Part shown: piece by piece, positions 54,439 to 63,862 of the stretch
Numbering within the stretch: the first letter of the stretch is position 1
Layout: each line of letters opens with the position of its first letter
NCBI GenBank assembly: GCA_018829445.1
Contig: JAHJTV010000074.1
Coordinates: 1 to 64,000 of the forward strand
Direction: 5' to 3'
DNA length: 64,000 nucleotides
From: a bacterium
GTDB lineage: Bacteria; SAR324; XYD2-FULL-50-16
Position numbers and translations under genes: made by a program
The notes under the pieces: generated by a model
Told to the model about the DNA's origin: nothing
Seen by the model: the letters and a program-made list of their open reading frames with translations, nothing else
The model's database searches: none

Positions 54439-56730
54439 ATGCTGAAAAAGGTATTTTCCATATCCGGATTCAAGATATCACTGCTCATAACGTCACTGGT
54501 TTTTGGGTTATTTATTTGGAATTATTTGAATATGGGAACCAATAGTTTCCTTGAGTTAATCGATAAAAAAATAGTTGATTTTATCCAATTATCGAAAGGT
54601 AAAACGCTTGATACTGATCACATCGCCATTGTTGCCATTGATACCAAAGCTGTTGATCACTATGGTCGCTGGCCTTGGGGAAGGGACATCATGGCAAAAC
54701 TGCTCCATGAACTGGAATCTTATTACCAGGTCAAGGTCATGGGATATGATGTGTTGTTTTCCGAACCTGATTCAAATGATATTACCGCTCTGAAGGTTAT
54801 CAATCGTTTTCATTCACTTGTTGAAGCCGAGAATCCCAATTCCAAATATTTTGTCAATCAGCTTCAAAAAATTCGTTCGGATGTAATTACTGAAGTTAAT
54901 AATGATGCCAAGTTCGGAGCCGAACTCAGCAAATGGAACAACATTGTACTGGGATACTTCTTTTTCCTGAGTGCAAATATGGTACAAACTGAACACCTGA
55001 CAGAAGAACAATTAGCACAATTTGCCAAGCGTATTAAGGATTCTGAGATTACGGTTATCCAGGGAGCGGAATATCTGGACTATATTCCGTTATATGAGGG
55101 ATTTGCCGTTGAGGCCAATATTCCCATGTTGATATCAAGAAAAAACATGAGCGGCTTTTTTAATGTCGTTCCCGATTTGGAAGATGGGACTATTCGTCGC
55201 GTACCGCTAGTCATCAAGTACAAGGATACTTTTTACCCCTCTTTAGATCTGCAGATTTTGAGACGGTATTACAATGATCAACCCATCAGAATGGTTGTAA
55301 ACCAGGGAGGTATTGAGGCTTTTTATATTGGAAAGAACCGAATTAATACCGCTAGTGATGGGACGGTAATGATCAATTTCAAGGGTCCGGAGTTCACTTT
55401 TCCCAACTATTCAGTCTATGATGTCATTAACCATACTATTCCCAAGGAGTCTTTAAAAGACCGGATCGTTTTATTAGGAGCAACTGAAGTTGGTGTCTAT
55501 GATTTGCGGACTACACCTGTCAGCACCGCATTCCCGGGAGTGGAAGTGCATGCCAATCTTCTGGAAAATATGATTAGCGGGAGTTATTACTATCGGTCCG
55601 ATTTTGTATATTTATTGTCTGCATTGTCGATAATAATCTTTGGTATGATCGTCGGCATCATTCTGCCAAGGTTGAGTGCACTACAAGGGTTGTTCTTTTC
55701 CATTGCACTATTAGGGGGCTATATTGGCACCAATTTATGGTTTTTATTCACGGAAAAAACCTGGACCAGTTTTATATATATTATTGGTGTTATTTTGCTG
55801 AACTGGTTTTTCATCATTCTGTATAAGTTTTTCGGAGAGGAGAAGGATAAAAGATTTATTAAAGGAGCCTTTCAACAGTATCTTTCCCCCAAGGTTATTG
55901 ATCAGTTAGTTAATGATCCCAGCATGTTGACACTTGGTGGGGAAAGAAAAGAGATTACTGCTTTTTTCTCTGATGTCCAGGGGTTCTCAACCATTTCCGA
56001 ATCGTTAACCCCGGAAGAGTTGGTTGTGCTATTGAACGAATATTTAACGGCAATGACAGATATCATCATGAAGTATGATGGAACTGTAGATAAGTTTGAA
56101 GGAGATGCCGTGATTGCCTTTTTCGGAGCTCCAATATCCTATGCGGATCACGCGAAACGGGCCTGCCTGGCTTCAATAGAAATGCAGGAAAAACTGATTG
56201 AGATGAGAAACAGCTGGCGAGAGCAGGGGAAACACGAATTATACGTCAGAATTGGACTCAGCACCGGAGATTGTGTGGTTGGAAATATGGGTTCTGCCTA
56301 TCGTATGGACTACACGATGATGGGAGACACGGTCAATCTGGCTGCCCGTTTGGAAGGTGTTAATAAGCAATATAAGACTTTTTGCATGATTAGCGAATAT
56401 GTATATGAAGAAGTAAAGGATGAGATCGAAACTCGGGAATTGGATTTGATCAGGGTAGTTGGAAAAAATGAACCGGTGCGCATTTTTGAAGTGTTAGGCA
56501 GGAAAGGAGAAGTGGAACCTACCAAGGTTAAGGCTTATAAGTATTTTTCAAAGGGGTTATTGCTTTATCGCGGTCAGAAATGGGACGAGGCAAAGAAGTA
56601 TTTTTCCCATGCCAATAAACTTTTAGTAAGGGATGGGGCGTCACAGGTATTCATTGACAGATGTGATGAATTTAAAAAGAATTCTCCCGGGAAGAAATGG
56701 GATGGAGTTTATCAAATGATGTCAAAATAA
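54439..56730 (+). CDS. Adenylate cyclase with CHASE2 sensor
   Basis: The 763-aa membrane protein has an N-terminal helix (about 10-28), an extracytoplasmic CHASE2 domain (about 50-370), three transmembrane helices (about 385-460) and a class III cyclase domain (about 505-690). Metal-binding aspartates are in AFFSDVQGFS and KFEGDAVIAFFGAP. The adenine-specifying Lys (VDKFEGD) and Asp (MDYTMMGDTVN) favour cAMP over cGMP. The stop overlaps the next start in TAATG, so both may be co-expressed. Confidence 0.95.
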   Translation: MLKKVFSISGFKISLLITSLVFGLFIWNYLNMGTNSFLELIDKKIVDFIQLSKGKTLDTDHIAIVAIDTKAVDHYGRWPWGRDIMAKLLHELESYYQVKVMGYDVLFSEPDSNDITALKVINRFHSLVEAENPNSKYFVNQLQKIRSDVITEVNNDAKFGAELSKWNNIVLGYFFFLSANMVQTEHLTEEQLAQFAKRIKDSEITVIQGAEYLDYIPLYEGFAVEANIPMLISRKNMSGFFNVVPDLEDGTIRRVPLVIKYKDTFYPSLDLQILRRYYNDQPIRMVVNQGGIEAFYIGKNRINTASDGTVMINFKGPEFTFPNYSVYDVINHTIPKESLKDRIVLLGATEVGVYDLRTTPVSTAFPGVEVHANLLENMISGSYYYRSDFVYLLSALSIIIFGMIVGIILPRLSALQGLFFSIALLGGYIGTNLWFLFTEKTWTSFIYIIGVILLNWFFIILYKFFGEEKDKRFIKGAFQQYLSPKVIDQLVNDPSMLTLGGERKEITAFFSDVQGFSTISESLTPEELVVLLNEYLTAMTDIIMKYDGTVDKFEGDAVIAFFGAPISYADHAKRACLASIEMQEKLIEMRNSWREQGKHELYVRIGLSTGDCVVGNMGSAYRMDYTMMGDTVNLAARLEGVNKQYKTFCMISEYVYEEVKDEIETRELDLIRVVGKNEPVRIFEVLGRKGEVEPTKVKAYKYFSKGLLLYRGQKWDEAKKYFSHANKLLVRDGASQVFIDRCDEFKKNSPGKKWDGVYQMMSK

Positions 56731-58595
56731 TGTCTTGTCCCTCAGAAAAAGAAATTGCAGTTGTTGACTTCCAGCCTGTTGGAAGGAAAATAACCATTCC
56801 AACCGGAACTACCATTTTAAAGGCGGCCCAGAACGCCGGTATCGGGATTTCTGCGATTTGCGGTGGAGAATCTTCCTGTGGTTCATGCCGCGTTATCCTC
56901 TCAGAAAAAGCATCAGTTTCCCCCCTGACCTCACTTGAGATTGAAAAAATTAAAATGGATGATCGCAATAGCGGCATTCGTTTGGCGTGCCAGACAAAAA
57001 TTCTGGATGATATCAAAGTTGTTATCCCTCCTAACTCCCTTACAACCGATCAACGGATGCAGTTTGAGGGGGATGAGGCCTCCTTTGCGATTAATCCGAC
57101 CATCAAAACTCACACTGTACAACTGGAATCAGCCACCTCTTTTGATCAAGGCTCCGATTGGTTACGACTGAGCTCATATTTTAAGCAAAAAGGAATAATA
57201 CTGAGGAATCCTACGAATCTGGCCATTATACGTAGACTCTCACCGTTGCTAAGAGAAAACAGTTGGAAGATTAGTGTTGTCATTAAAGAAGACCGTTTTA
57301 TTCATATCAGTAACCCACAACTTTTTCCCCTGGGACTGGCTGTTGATATTGGGACAACTAAGATAGCAGCTTATCTGGTTGATTTAAATACGGGGAAAAT
57401 ACTTGCCAGGAATGGGATTATGAATCCTCAAATTGCCTTTGGGGAAGATATCATGGCAAGGATCTCATATGCAATGAAGGATGATCAGGGTGCTGAACAA
57501 CTACAGACTTGCCTCATCAACTCTCTTAATGTCCTTGTTAAAGACTTGATCAACGATGCAAATGGGAATCAAAAAAACCTTTGCAGAGAAGAAATCTGTT
57601 CTCAAGATCAAATTGTTGAAGCAGTCATTGTCGGGAACACTGCAATTCATCATTTTTTTCTAGGGTTACCTGTAAGTCAGCTTGGTGTTGCTCCTTATGT
57701 CCCATCAGTATCAAGTTCTCTGGATTTTGAGGCCAAGGAGGTGAATCTTGAATTAGCCATTGGGGCCGAGATTCACCTGCTTCCAAATATCGCCGGATTC
57801 ATTGGCGCTGATCATGTTGCCATGCTGTTGGCTTCCATCCAGGAGAAACATGATAAAGCCCTCTATATAGATATAGGTACGAATACCGAAATTACTCTCC
57901 TGGTAAATGGCAGAATGATTGCCTGTTCAACCGCCTCCGGGCCGGCTTTTGAAGGTGCTCACATATCTAACGGTATGAGGGCGATTGAAGGCGCCATTGA
58001 GAAAGTAAAATTGATTACCGAAAACCGATTTGAGATCTTGACCATAAAACAGGCTAAACCGATCGGGATCTGCGGATCCGGTGTATTGGATATCATAGCC
58101 GAACTGTTAAAAGCGGGTATACTGGATAGTCGCGGTGCCTTGGATCGAAATAGTCCGTTGGTCAGGCAGAATGATAAAGGTCTTGAAGTTCTTATCGTTC
58201 CGGATGAAAAGACCGGGCATGGTGCTGATATTGTGCTGACTCGAAAAGATATCAGCGAAATACAACTTGCCAAGGGGGCTATAAGAGCAGGAATAGAATT
58301 ACTATTAGCTGAGAACCACCTGAAATCTGATGACGTAAATCACGTCGTTATTGCAGGAGCTTTTGGTACCTATCTGGATGTTGCCAATGCCATAACAATT
58401 GGTATGCTACCTGACCTTTCTCTTGATAAGTTTTCACAAGTCGGCAATGCAGCAGGTGTTGGTGCAAAAATGGCGTTATTATCCCAAAATAAAAGAGAAT
58501 TATCCAAGAAAATAGCGGGTGACATACAGTATCTTGAATTAGCCAATCACAGGGATTTTACCTTGTTTTTTACAAAGGCGATAATGTTTCAATAG
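56730..58595 (+). CDS. RACo-like corrinoid-activating protein (2Fe-2S plus ASKHA)
   Basis: The protein of about 621 aa has an N-terminal [2Fe-2S] ferredoxin domain (ICGGESSCGSCRV with a fourth cysteine in RLACQTK), a linker, and a C-terminal ASKHA ATPase domain (LAVDIGTTKIAAYLVD near 210, YIDIGTNTEITL near 377, GICGSGVLDIIAEL near 450). This is the layout of RACo/RamA proteins, which reductively reactivate Co(II) corrinoid methyltransferases using ATP. I start it at ATG 56730, overlapping the cyclase stop. The next gene is a homocysteine methyltransferase, a plausible client pathway. Confidence 0.9.
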   Translation: MSCPSEKEIAVVDFQPVGRKITIPTGTTILKAAQNAGIGISAICGGESSCGSCRVILSEKASVSPLTSLEIEKIKMDDRNSGIRLACQTKILDDIKVVIPPNSLTTDQRMQFEGDEASFAINPTIKTHTVQLESATSFDQGSDWLRLSSYFKQKGIILRNPTNLAIIRRLSPLLRENSWKISVVIKEDRFIHISNPQLFPLGLAVDIGTTKIAAYLVDLNTGKILARNGIMNPQIAFGEDIMARISYAMKDDQGAEQLQTCLINSLNVLVKDLINDANGNQKNLCREEICSQDQIVEAVIVGNTAIHHFFLGLPVSQLGVAPYVPSVSSSLDFEAKEVNLELAIGAEIHLLPNIAGFIGADHVAMLLASIQEKHDKALYIDIGTNTEITLLVNGRMIACSTASGPAFEGAHISNGMRAIEGAIEKVKLITENRFEILTIKQAKPIGICGSGVLDIIAELLKAGILDSRGALDRNSPLVRQNDKGLEVLIVPDEKTGHGADIVLTRKDISEIQLAKGAIRAGIELLLAENHLKSDDVNHVVIAGAFGTYLDVANAITIGMLPDLSLDKFSQVGNAAGVGAKMALLSQNKRELSKKIAGDIQYLELANHRDFTLFFTKAIMFQ

Positions 58596-58623
58596 TTTTT
58601 TATCACAAATAGGGGTTTGTCCA

Positions 58624-59514
58624 ATGGGTAGAGAAAAAATCAGTCAAACTGCAAGAAATGGTAAAGTTCTCGTATCAGACGGTGCCTGGGGAACATTTCT
58701 TTATAAAAAGGGTCTTAAAACAGGAGAATGTCCTGAAAACTGGAATATAACCAACCCCGATGCAATATTTGAGATTGCAGATAGTTATATCAAAGCAGGA
58801 TCAAACATGATCCAGACTAATAGTTTTGGAGGCTCTAGATACAAACTTGCACATTATGGATTGAAGGATAAGGTCGCAGAAATCAATGAAGCGGCAGCTC
58901 GAATTTCCCGTAAAGCTGCTGGGGAAAATCACTGGGTGATCGCATCAATTGGACCAACCGGTAAAATGTTAATCATGAACGAAGTTTCTAAAGAAGATCT
59001 TTATGAAGTTTTTAAGGAACAAGCCGTTGCCTTGGAAAAGGGAGGAGCCGATGCCATCTGTATTGAAACCATGTTCGACCTGGAGGAAGCATCTCAAGCC
59101 ATCAGGGCAGTCAAAGAAAACACCTCTTGTGAAGTGATCTCCACTTTTACATTCGAATTAACAAAAAAGGGAGAGTTTCGCACCATGATGGGAGTGACTC
59201 CGGAACAGTATGCGGAGAGAGTTCTCAATGAAGGCGCAGATATCATAGGGACCAATTGCGGGAACGGTATGGAAAGAATGGTTCCGATTGTCAAAGCGAT
59301 CAGGATGGTAAGTTCAGATACACCCATATTGGTTCATGCAAATGCTGGATTGCCTGTAAATGTCGATGGCAAGGATGTGTATCCGGAAACACCAAGTGAA
59401 ATGTCCGGATTTGTGAAAAAACTAATCGATGCGGGAGTCAATATAATTGGCGGGTGCTGCGGCACAACCCCGGCTCACATAACCGCCATCAAAAATGCAA
59501 TAGAAACGGCATAG
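58624..59514 (+). CDS. Homocysteine S-methyltransferase-type protein (MetH N-terminal domain-like)
   Basis: The 296-aa TIM-barrel protein has the zinc/homocysteine cysteines of the family: GTNCGNGMERM near 208 and GGCCGTTPAHI near 277, with VSDGAWGTFLYKKGL and IQTNSFGGSRYKL. It resembles the first module of MetH; cobalamin-binding and folate modules are absent, so a separate corrinoid protein must supply the methyl group. It follows the RACo-like gene, suggesting a split methionine synthase or methyl-transfer module. S-methylmethionine-type MmuM is an alternative. Confidence 0.9.
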   Translation: MGREKISQTARNGKVLVSDGAWGTFLYKKGLKTGECPENWNITNPDAIFEIADSYIKAGSNMIQTNSFGGSRYKLAHYGLKDKVAEINEAAARISRKAAGENHWVIASIGPTGKMLIMNEVSKEDLYEVFKEQAVALEKGGADAICIETMFDLEEASQAIRAVKENTSCEVISTFTFELTKKGEFRTMMGVTPEQYAERVLNEGADIIGTNCGNGMERMVPIVKAIRMVSSDTPILVHANAGLPVNVDGKDVYPETPSEMSGFVKKLIDAGVNIIGGCCGTTPAHITAIKNAIETA

Positions 59515-59706
59515 TGTTTTAATTGTATGCATCATAATAAAAGGTAAACACGATTCAGTTTTTACCTTCCCTCCCAAGTTACCCTTTAACTACTCTGAAT
59601 TTTCCATAGGTTTTTTCTGACCTTATAGTTTAATTTGTAACTGTCTGAAGTATAAGTTCTAATAAGTATTCAATTTAAAAATAAAAGGAAGCCGGGATAA
59701 TATTTG

Positions 59707-59753
59707 TTGACAGATTTAGTCAGATGACTAATTATTAGTCATCTGACTAAATC
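59707..59753 (+). promoter_or_regulatory. TetR-gene promoter with a 41-bp perfect palindrome
   Basis: The -35 box TTGACA (59707-59712) is followed by a perfect palindrome at 59713-59753 with 20-bp arms and one central T. Each half is itself palindromic (TTAGTCAGATGACTAA and TTAGTCATCTGACTAA), giving two adjacent dimer sites. It covers the region between -35 and a TAATTA-like -10, the expected place for an autorepressor, 18 bases ahead of the TetR start. Confidence 0.9.
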
Positions 59754-59771
59754 ACAAAATGAAGGAAAACA

Positions 59772-60287
59772 ATGAAAACCAAAGAAAAAATTCTTATTGC
59801 AGCCAAGAACTATCTCTTAAAAAACGGTCAAGCCGGATTTACCGTCAGATCAATTGCTGCCGAGGCAGAGGTCAACCAGGGACTAATCCATCATTACTTT
59901 GGATCCAAGGAAAATCTGATTCTGGAATTGATTCATTATGTTGCCACAGCTCCTTTTGAAGAGGCAAAACGCCAAGTCGTCAAGATGCCGAAGAAGGAGG
60001 TAAAGGATGTTCTTCTCAAAATTTTCATACAAAACAGTGAATTGGTAAAATTAATAATGGAGTTCGTCAACTTGGCCCGTCATTCCGAACAGATCAGAAA
60101 AAAGATGCAAAACATCATGATGGAAAGAAGGGAATTTATGACAAATATTCTTGGAATCGAGGATAACGATGAAAAGGTTTTATTTATTGCCGGTATTTTC
60201 GGGATTATTTTTGTGAGCCAAATTGATGATTCCGTGAATGTCGAAGGCGCTGTTAAAAAGTTGTTTTCTAAGTTTGGGATAATATAA
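59772..60287 (+). CDS. TetR-family repressor
   Basis: A 171-aa regulator with the TetR N-terminal HTH (GQAGFTVRSIAAEAEVNQGLIHHYFGSKENLILELIHY). The C-terminal ligand domain is short. I use ATG 59772 (MKTKEKILIAAK), preceded by GAAGGA. It probably binds the palindrome at 59713 and controls the exporter operon that begins 29 bases downstream. Its ligand is likely a hydrophobic compound handled by the RND permease. Confidence 0.93.
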   Translation: MKTKEKILIAAKNYLLKNGQAGFTVRSIAAEAEVNQGLIHHYFGSKENLILELIHYVATAPFEEAKRQVVKMPKKEVKDVLLKIFIQNSELVKLIMEFVNLARHSEQIRKKMQNIMMERREFMTNILGIEDNDEKVLFIAGIFGIIFVSQIDDSVNVEGAVKKLFSKFGII

Positions 60288-60316
60288 TACTCAACTGTCC
60301 TATTCAGGAGATGTAA

Positions 60317-62815
60317 ATGAGCAGAATCAGAGCGAATATTGAGAGATATTTTGGAAAATTAGGTAAACAGGTAGTCAGATTTCGATGGTTCATCCTGATT
60401 TTAACTTTGGGTTTGACCGGTTTTATGATGTCACGTCTTCCTCTTTTAACTTTTGATATGTCAACCGAGGCTTTCCTTCATGAAAAAGATCCTTCCATCA
60501 TTCGCTATAACAGCTTTAGAGAGCAATATGGCAGGGATGAAATGATTGTTCTGATGATTAAACCGAAGAATGTTTTTGATCTGGATTTTCTAAAAAAGCT
60601 GCAACGGTTTCATTCAGAATTGGAGGATAAGGTACCCTATCTGGATGATATTACAAGTTTGATTAACGCCAGGGTTACCAAAGGAACTCAAGATGAGTTG
60701 ATTGTTGAAGATCTTTTGGAAAATTTCCCTGAGACAGAGTCCGATCTTGAACGAATAAAGAGCATCGTTACTCAAAATCCGCTTTATCAAAACCTTTTGA
60801 TATCAGAAGATGGAACCCTGACGACAATCATTTTAAAATCGGACGCATATTCTATTGACGAATCAGCAGGCGATTTATCAGGGTTTAATGGAGAAAGCGA
60901 TTTTTCAGATGGAGCTGTTGATTCAGGAAAAGATCTTCCATCCAAACCGGCAAAAGTGCTTTCAAACGAGGAAAATTCAGAAATGGTACGGGTAGTGCGT
61001 GAGATCATGTCTCGTTATAACAGTGAAGATTTTCCGATTTACCTGAGCGGATCTCCAGTGGTCACAGATTATTTAAAATCGACCATGCAAAAGGATATGA
61101 AAAAGTTTACTCTTTTGGCTTTATTAACCATTTCAGTTTTCCTTTTCATTCTTTTTCGACGGGCGACAGGGGTTATTCTCCCGCTTATCACGGTAATTCT
61201 AAGCGTTATTTTTACATTTGCTTTGATGCAATTGACTGATACTCCGATAAAACTACCCTTGGTAATACTCCCATCATTTTTGCTGGCTATAGGTGTGGGC
61301 GCTTCAGTTCACCTGATGACCATTTTTTTTAAATATCTGGACAGTCATGACAAATCAGATGCTATTGCAAAAGCATTAAGTCATTCAGGCTTACCTATTG
61401 TAATGACAAGTATTACGACTGCTGCCGGATTAGCATCATTTAGCCAGGCTCAAATTGCACCCGTTGCCGATTTGGGTGTATTTGCTTCGTTTGGTGTGTT
61501 CATTTCACTCTGCTTCACCCTGTTACTGCTACCCGCCTTGATTAGTCTTATTCCTGTTAAACTTAAACAGGATTCTGAAGAACAGAAAAAAAGCAATTTG
61601 ATGGATAGATGCCTTGTTTTTATCGGGGATTTTTCTGTGGATAACCGTTGGAAAGTCACAGTGATTTCCCTGGTCATAATATGTTTCGGAGTGGCAGGAA
61701 TATTCAAATTAAATATAACTCATCATGTTCTTCACTGGTTTCCGGTTGGAACTGAAATCAGAGACAATACGGAATTGATAGACAATAAAATGAAAGGAAC
61801 TCTTGCAATTGAAGTTGTCTTCGACACTAATCAGGAGAATGGGCTTTACGAGCCGGATGTTCTGAACAAAATAGAGCAGTTGGGAGAACGATTGGTTCTC
61901 TATCAATCGACTGCTAAGGGCATTTCTGTTAGTAAAACCATCTCACTGGTGGACATCATTAAAGAGATCAACAAGGCAATGCATGAAGATGACCCGGAGG
62001 AATACAAAATTCCGCAAGACAGACGACTGATCGCGCAGGAATTTTTTCTGTTTCAAAACAGCGGAACCGATGATCTCGAGGATATGGTCGATAGCCAGTT
62101 TTCTAAAACTCATATGACAGTCAAAGTGCCTTGGGCCGATTCAGTAACCTATTTGGGATTCTTTAATTACCTGCACACTAATATTGAAAAGATCTTTGAC
62201 GACACTGTATCCATTTCAGTGACTGGAATAGCTGAAATGTTAATGAGTACCGTAATAGCAATGATGAATAGCACGATTATCAGCTATGCGATAGCTATAG
62301 TGATTATTACCCTCCTTATGATTGTATTGATTGGAAGATTCAGAATCGGATTGTTAAGTATGATCCCTAATCTAACTCCTATTATTCTTACATTGGGTAT
62401 TATGGGATGGACAGGAATAAACCTGGATATGTTTTCAATGCTGATTGGTAGTATTGCCATCGGTTTGGCTGTTGATGATACTATCCATTTTTTCCATAAT
62501 TTTAGAAAGTATTTTGAAAAAAGTGGAAATGTTAAACAGGCAGTAAGGGAAACATTGACAACAGCAGGACGAGCCATGCTGGTGACTTCTCTGGTTCTGG
62601 CAACCGGATTCTGGCTGTTTATGTTTGCTACCATGCAAAACCTTTTCTATTTCGGATTATTAACAGGTATAACTCTAATTTTTGCCTTTCTGGCAGATAT
62701 TATCCTTGCTCCCGCTCTGTTAGCGATTGTTACCAAGTCAACAGATAGCAATCCTGTATCACAGTTCACCAATCCCATTGAGGAAAAAACATTAAAATCC
62801 AATTTGACAAAGTAA
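60317..62815 (+). CDS. RND/MMPL-superfamily transporter permease
   Basis: The 832-aa inner-membrane protein has two repeated halves, each with a transmembrane helix, a large periplasmic domain and a five-helix block. SSD/MMPL motifs include AIGVGASVHLMTIFFKYL (near 345) and AIGLAVDDTIHFFHNFRKYF (near 722), with charged residues in TM4/TM10-like positions for proton coupling. This single-subunit type moves hydrophobic lipids or hopanoids between membranes. SD CAGGAG. It sits between a TetR gene and a LolA-like gene, an arrangement typical of such exporters. Confidence 0.93.
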   Translation: MSRIRANIERYFGKLGKQVVRFRWFILILTLGLTGFMMSRLPLLTFDMSTEAFLHEKDPSIIRYNSFREQYGRDEMIVLMIKPKNVFDLDFLKKLQRFHSELEDKVPYLDDITSLINARVTKGTQDELIVEDLLENFPETESDLERIKSIVTQNPLYQNLLISEDGTLTTIILKSDAYSIDESAGDLSGFNGESDFSDGAVDSGKDLPSKPAKVLSNEENSEMVRVVREIMSRYNSEDFPIYLSGSPVVTDYLKSTMQKDMKKFTLLALLTISVFLFILFRRATGVILPLITVILSVIFTFALMQLTDTPIKLPLVILPSFLLAIGVGASVHLMTIFFKYLDSHDKSDAIAKALSHSGLPIVMTSITTAAGLASFSQAQIAPVADLGVFASFGVFISLCFTLLLLPALISLIPVKLKQDSEEQKKSNLMDRCLVFIGDFSVDNRWKVTVISLVIICFGVAGIFKLNITHHVLHWFPVGTEIRDNTELIDNKMKGTLAIEVVFDTNQENGLYEPDVLNKIEQLGERLVLYQSTAKGISVSKTISLVDIIKEINKAMHEDDPEEYKIPQDRRLIAQEFFLFQNSGTDDLEDMVDSQFSKTHMTVKVPWADSVTYLGFFNYLHTNIEKIFDDTVSISVTGIAEMLMSTVIAMMNSTIISYAIAIVIITLLMIVLIGRFRIGLLSMIPNLTPIILTLGIMGWTGINLDMFSMLIGSIAIGLAVDDTIHFFHNFRKYFEKSGNVKQAVRETLTTAGRAMLVTSLVLATGFWLFMFATMQNLFYFGLLTGITLIFAFLADIILAPALLAIVTKSTDSNPVSQFTNPIEEKTLKSNLTK

Positions 62816-62824
62816 AAGAAAACA

Positions 62825-62844
62825 AACTAACTAATTAGTTAGTT
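62825..62844. promoter_or_regulatory. Perfect 20-bp palindrome after the RND gene
   Basis: AACTAACTAATTAGTTAGTT is a perfect palindrome beginning 10 bases after the RND stop codon. Its ACTAATTAGT centre resembles the ACTAATTATTAGT centre of the TetR operator, so it may be a second site for the same repressor upstream of the LolA-like gene. Confidence 0.5.
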
Positions 62845-62975
62845 AAAGGTTGTTAAATATTCACCCAATTACTGCCCTTTCAGATTTAACAAATGGAGCA
62901 GTAAGGTTACCAGCTTTCAGTGATAAGAATGTTACAGAGAGTATTGACAGAATGAGGTTATAGCAATAAATTATT

Positions 62976-62999
62976 ATTGTACTATACAAATAGTACAAT
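62976..62999. promoter_or_regulatory. Inverted repeat just upstream of the LolA-like gene
   Basis: ATTGTACTA and TAGTACAAT form 9-bp perfect arms around TACAAA, 26 bases before the start codon. It may act as an operator or leader hairpin for the LolA-like gene and the following open frame. Confidence 0.5.
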
Positions 63000-63025
63000 A
63001 GATGTAAATCAATTTAGGAGGCAAA

Positions 63026-63862
63026 ATGAAAAGATTAAACGGAATATTGGGGGGTGTCGGGTTATTTATTGCGGCGATTTCTTTAGCTGTTTTTATGCCG
63101 TCCATGGCTGTTTCAGAAGGTCTCACGGCTTTTGAGATTATGAAAAAAGTAGATAAAAGGGATGACGGAGAGACATCAATCTCTGAAATGACAATGATAT
63201 TGATTGATCGGAAGGGAAACCAAAGGATTAAGATTATGAAGGGCTTTCGAAAAGATTTTGGAGAAGACACAAAAACCATCAGCTTCTTTTTAAGTCCGGA
63301 GGATGAACGGAATGTATCATTTTTATCTTATGAATGGGAGGATGAAAGTAAGGAGGATGATAATTGGCTATATCTGCCAGCTTTAGGTAGACCCAAAAGA
63401 ATTAGTGGTTCAGGGAAAAAAGGTTCATTTATGGGGAGTGACTTCAGTTATGCCGATATGAACGGATTGGAGCTCGGTGACTGGGATTTTAAGATTGTAC
63501 AAGAATCTGCCATGGTTAAGGATCAGGATTGCTGGATAATTGAAGCTGTTCCAAAAGCGTCCAAAAGGGAGAAAGTCAGCGATGAGACAGGTTATAAAAA
63601 AACGATCTCCTGGGTAAGAAAAGATATCTTCATGACAATTCAAAGCAGATTATATCTTGAAAAAGGAGGAAAATATAAAAATTTCATCGCATCTGATATA
63701 GAAAAAATTCAAGGCATCTGGACTGCAAAAAAACTCAGCATGATTCAATTAAAGGGCAAGACAGTTGAACATTCAACAGTCCTGCAATTCGACAGTTTGG
63801 AATACAATAAAGGGGTTGAAGACAACATGTTTACCGTTCAACGCATGGTAAGAGGATTGTAA
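63026..63862 (+). CDS. Outer-membrane lipoprotein-sorting (LolA-like) protein
   Basis: The 278-aa exported protein starts with a long hydrophobic signal or anchor (about 9-32, ending AVSEGLTAF) and continues as a LolA/LolB-like half-barrel fold found beside MMPL/RND permeases (FEIMKKVDKRDDGETSISEMTM, DNWLYLPALGRPKRISGSGKKGSFMGSDFSYADM). It may be a periplasmic carrier for the permease's substrate. SD TAGGAGG. The stop overlaps the next ATG in TAATG. Confidence 0.9.
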   Translation: MKRLNGILGGVGLFIAAISLAVFMPSMAVSEGLTAFEIMKKVDKRDDGETSISEMTMILIDRKGNQRIKIMKGFRKDFGEDTKTISFFLSPEDERNVSFLSYEWEDESKEDDNWLYLPALGRPKRISGSGKKGSFMGSDFSYADMNGLELGDWDFKIVQESAMVKDQDCWIIEAVPKASKREKVSDETGYKKTISWVRKDIFMTIQSRLYLEKGGKYKNFIASDIEKIQGIWTAKKLSMIQLKGKTVEHSTVLQFDSLEYNKGVEDNMFTVQRMVRGL

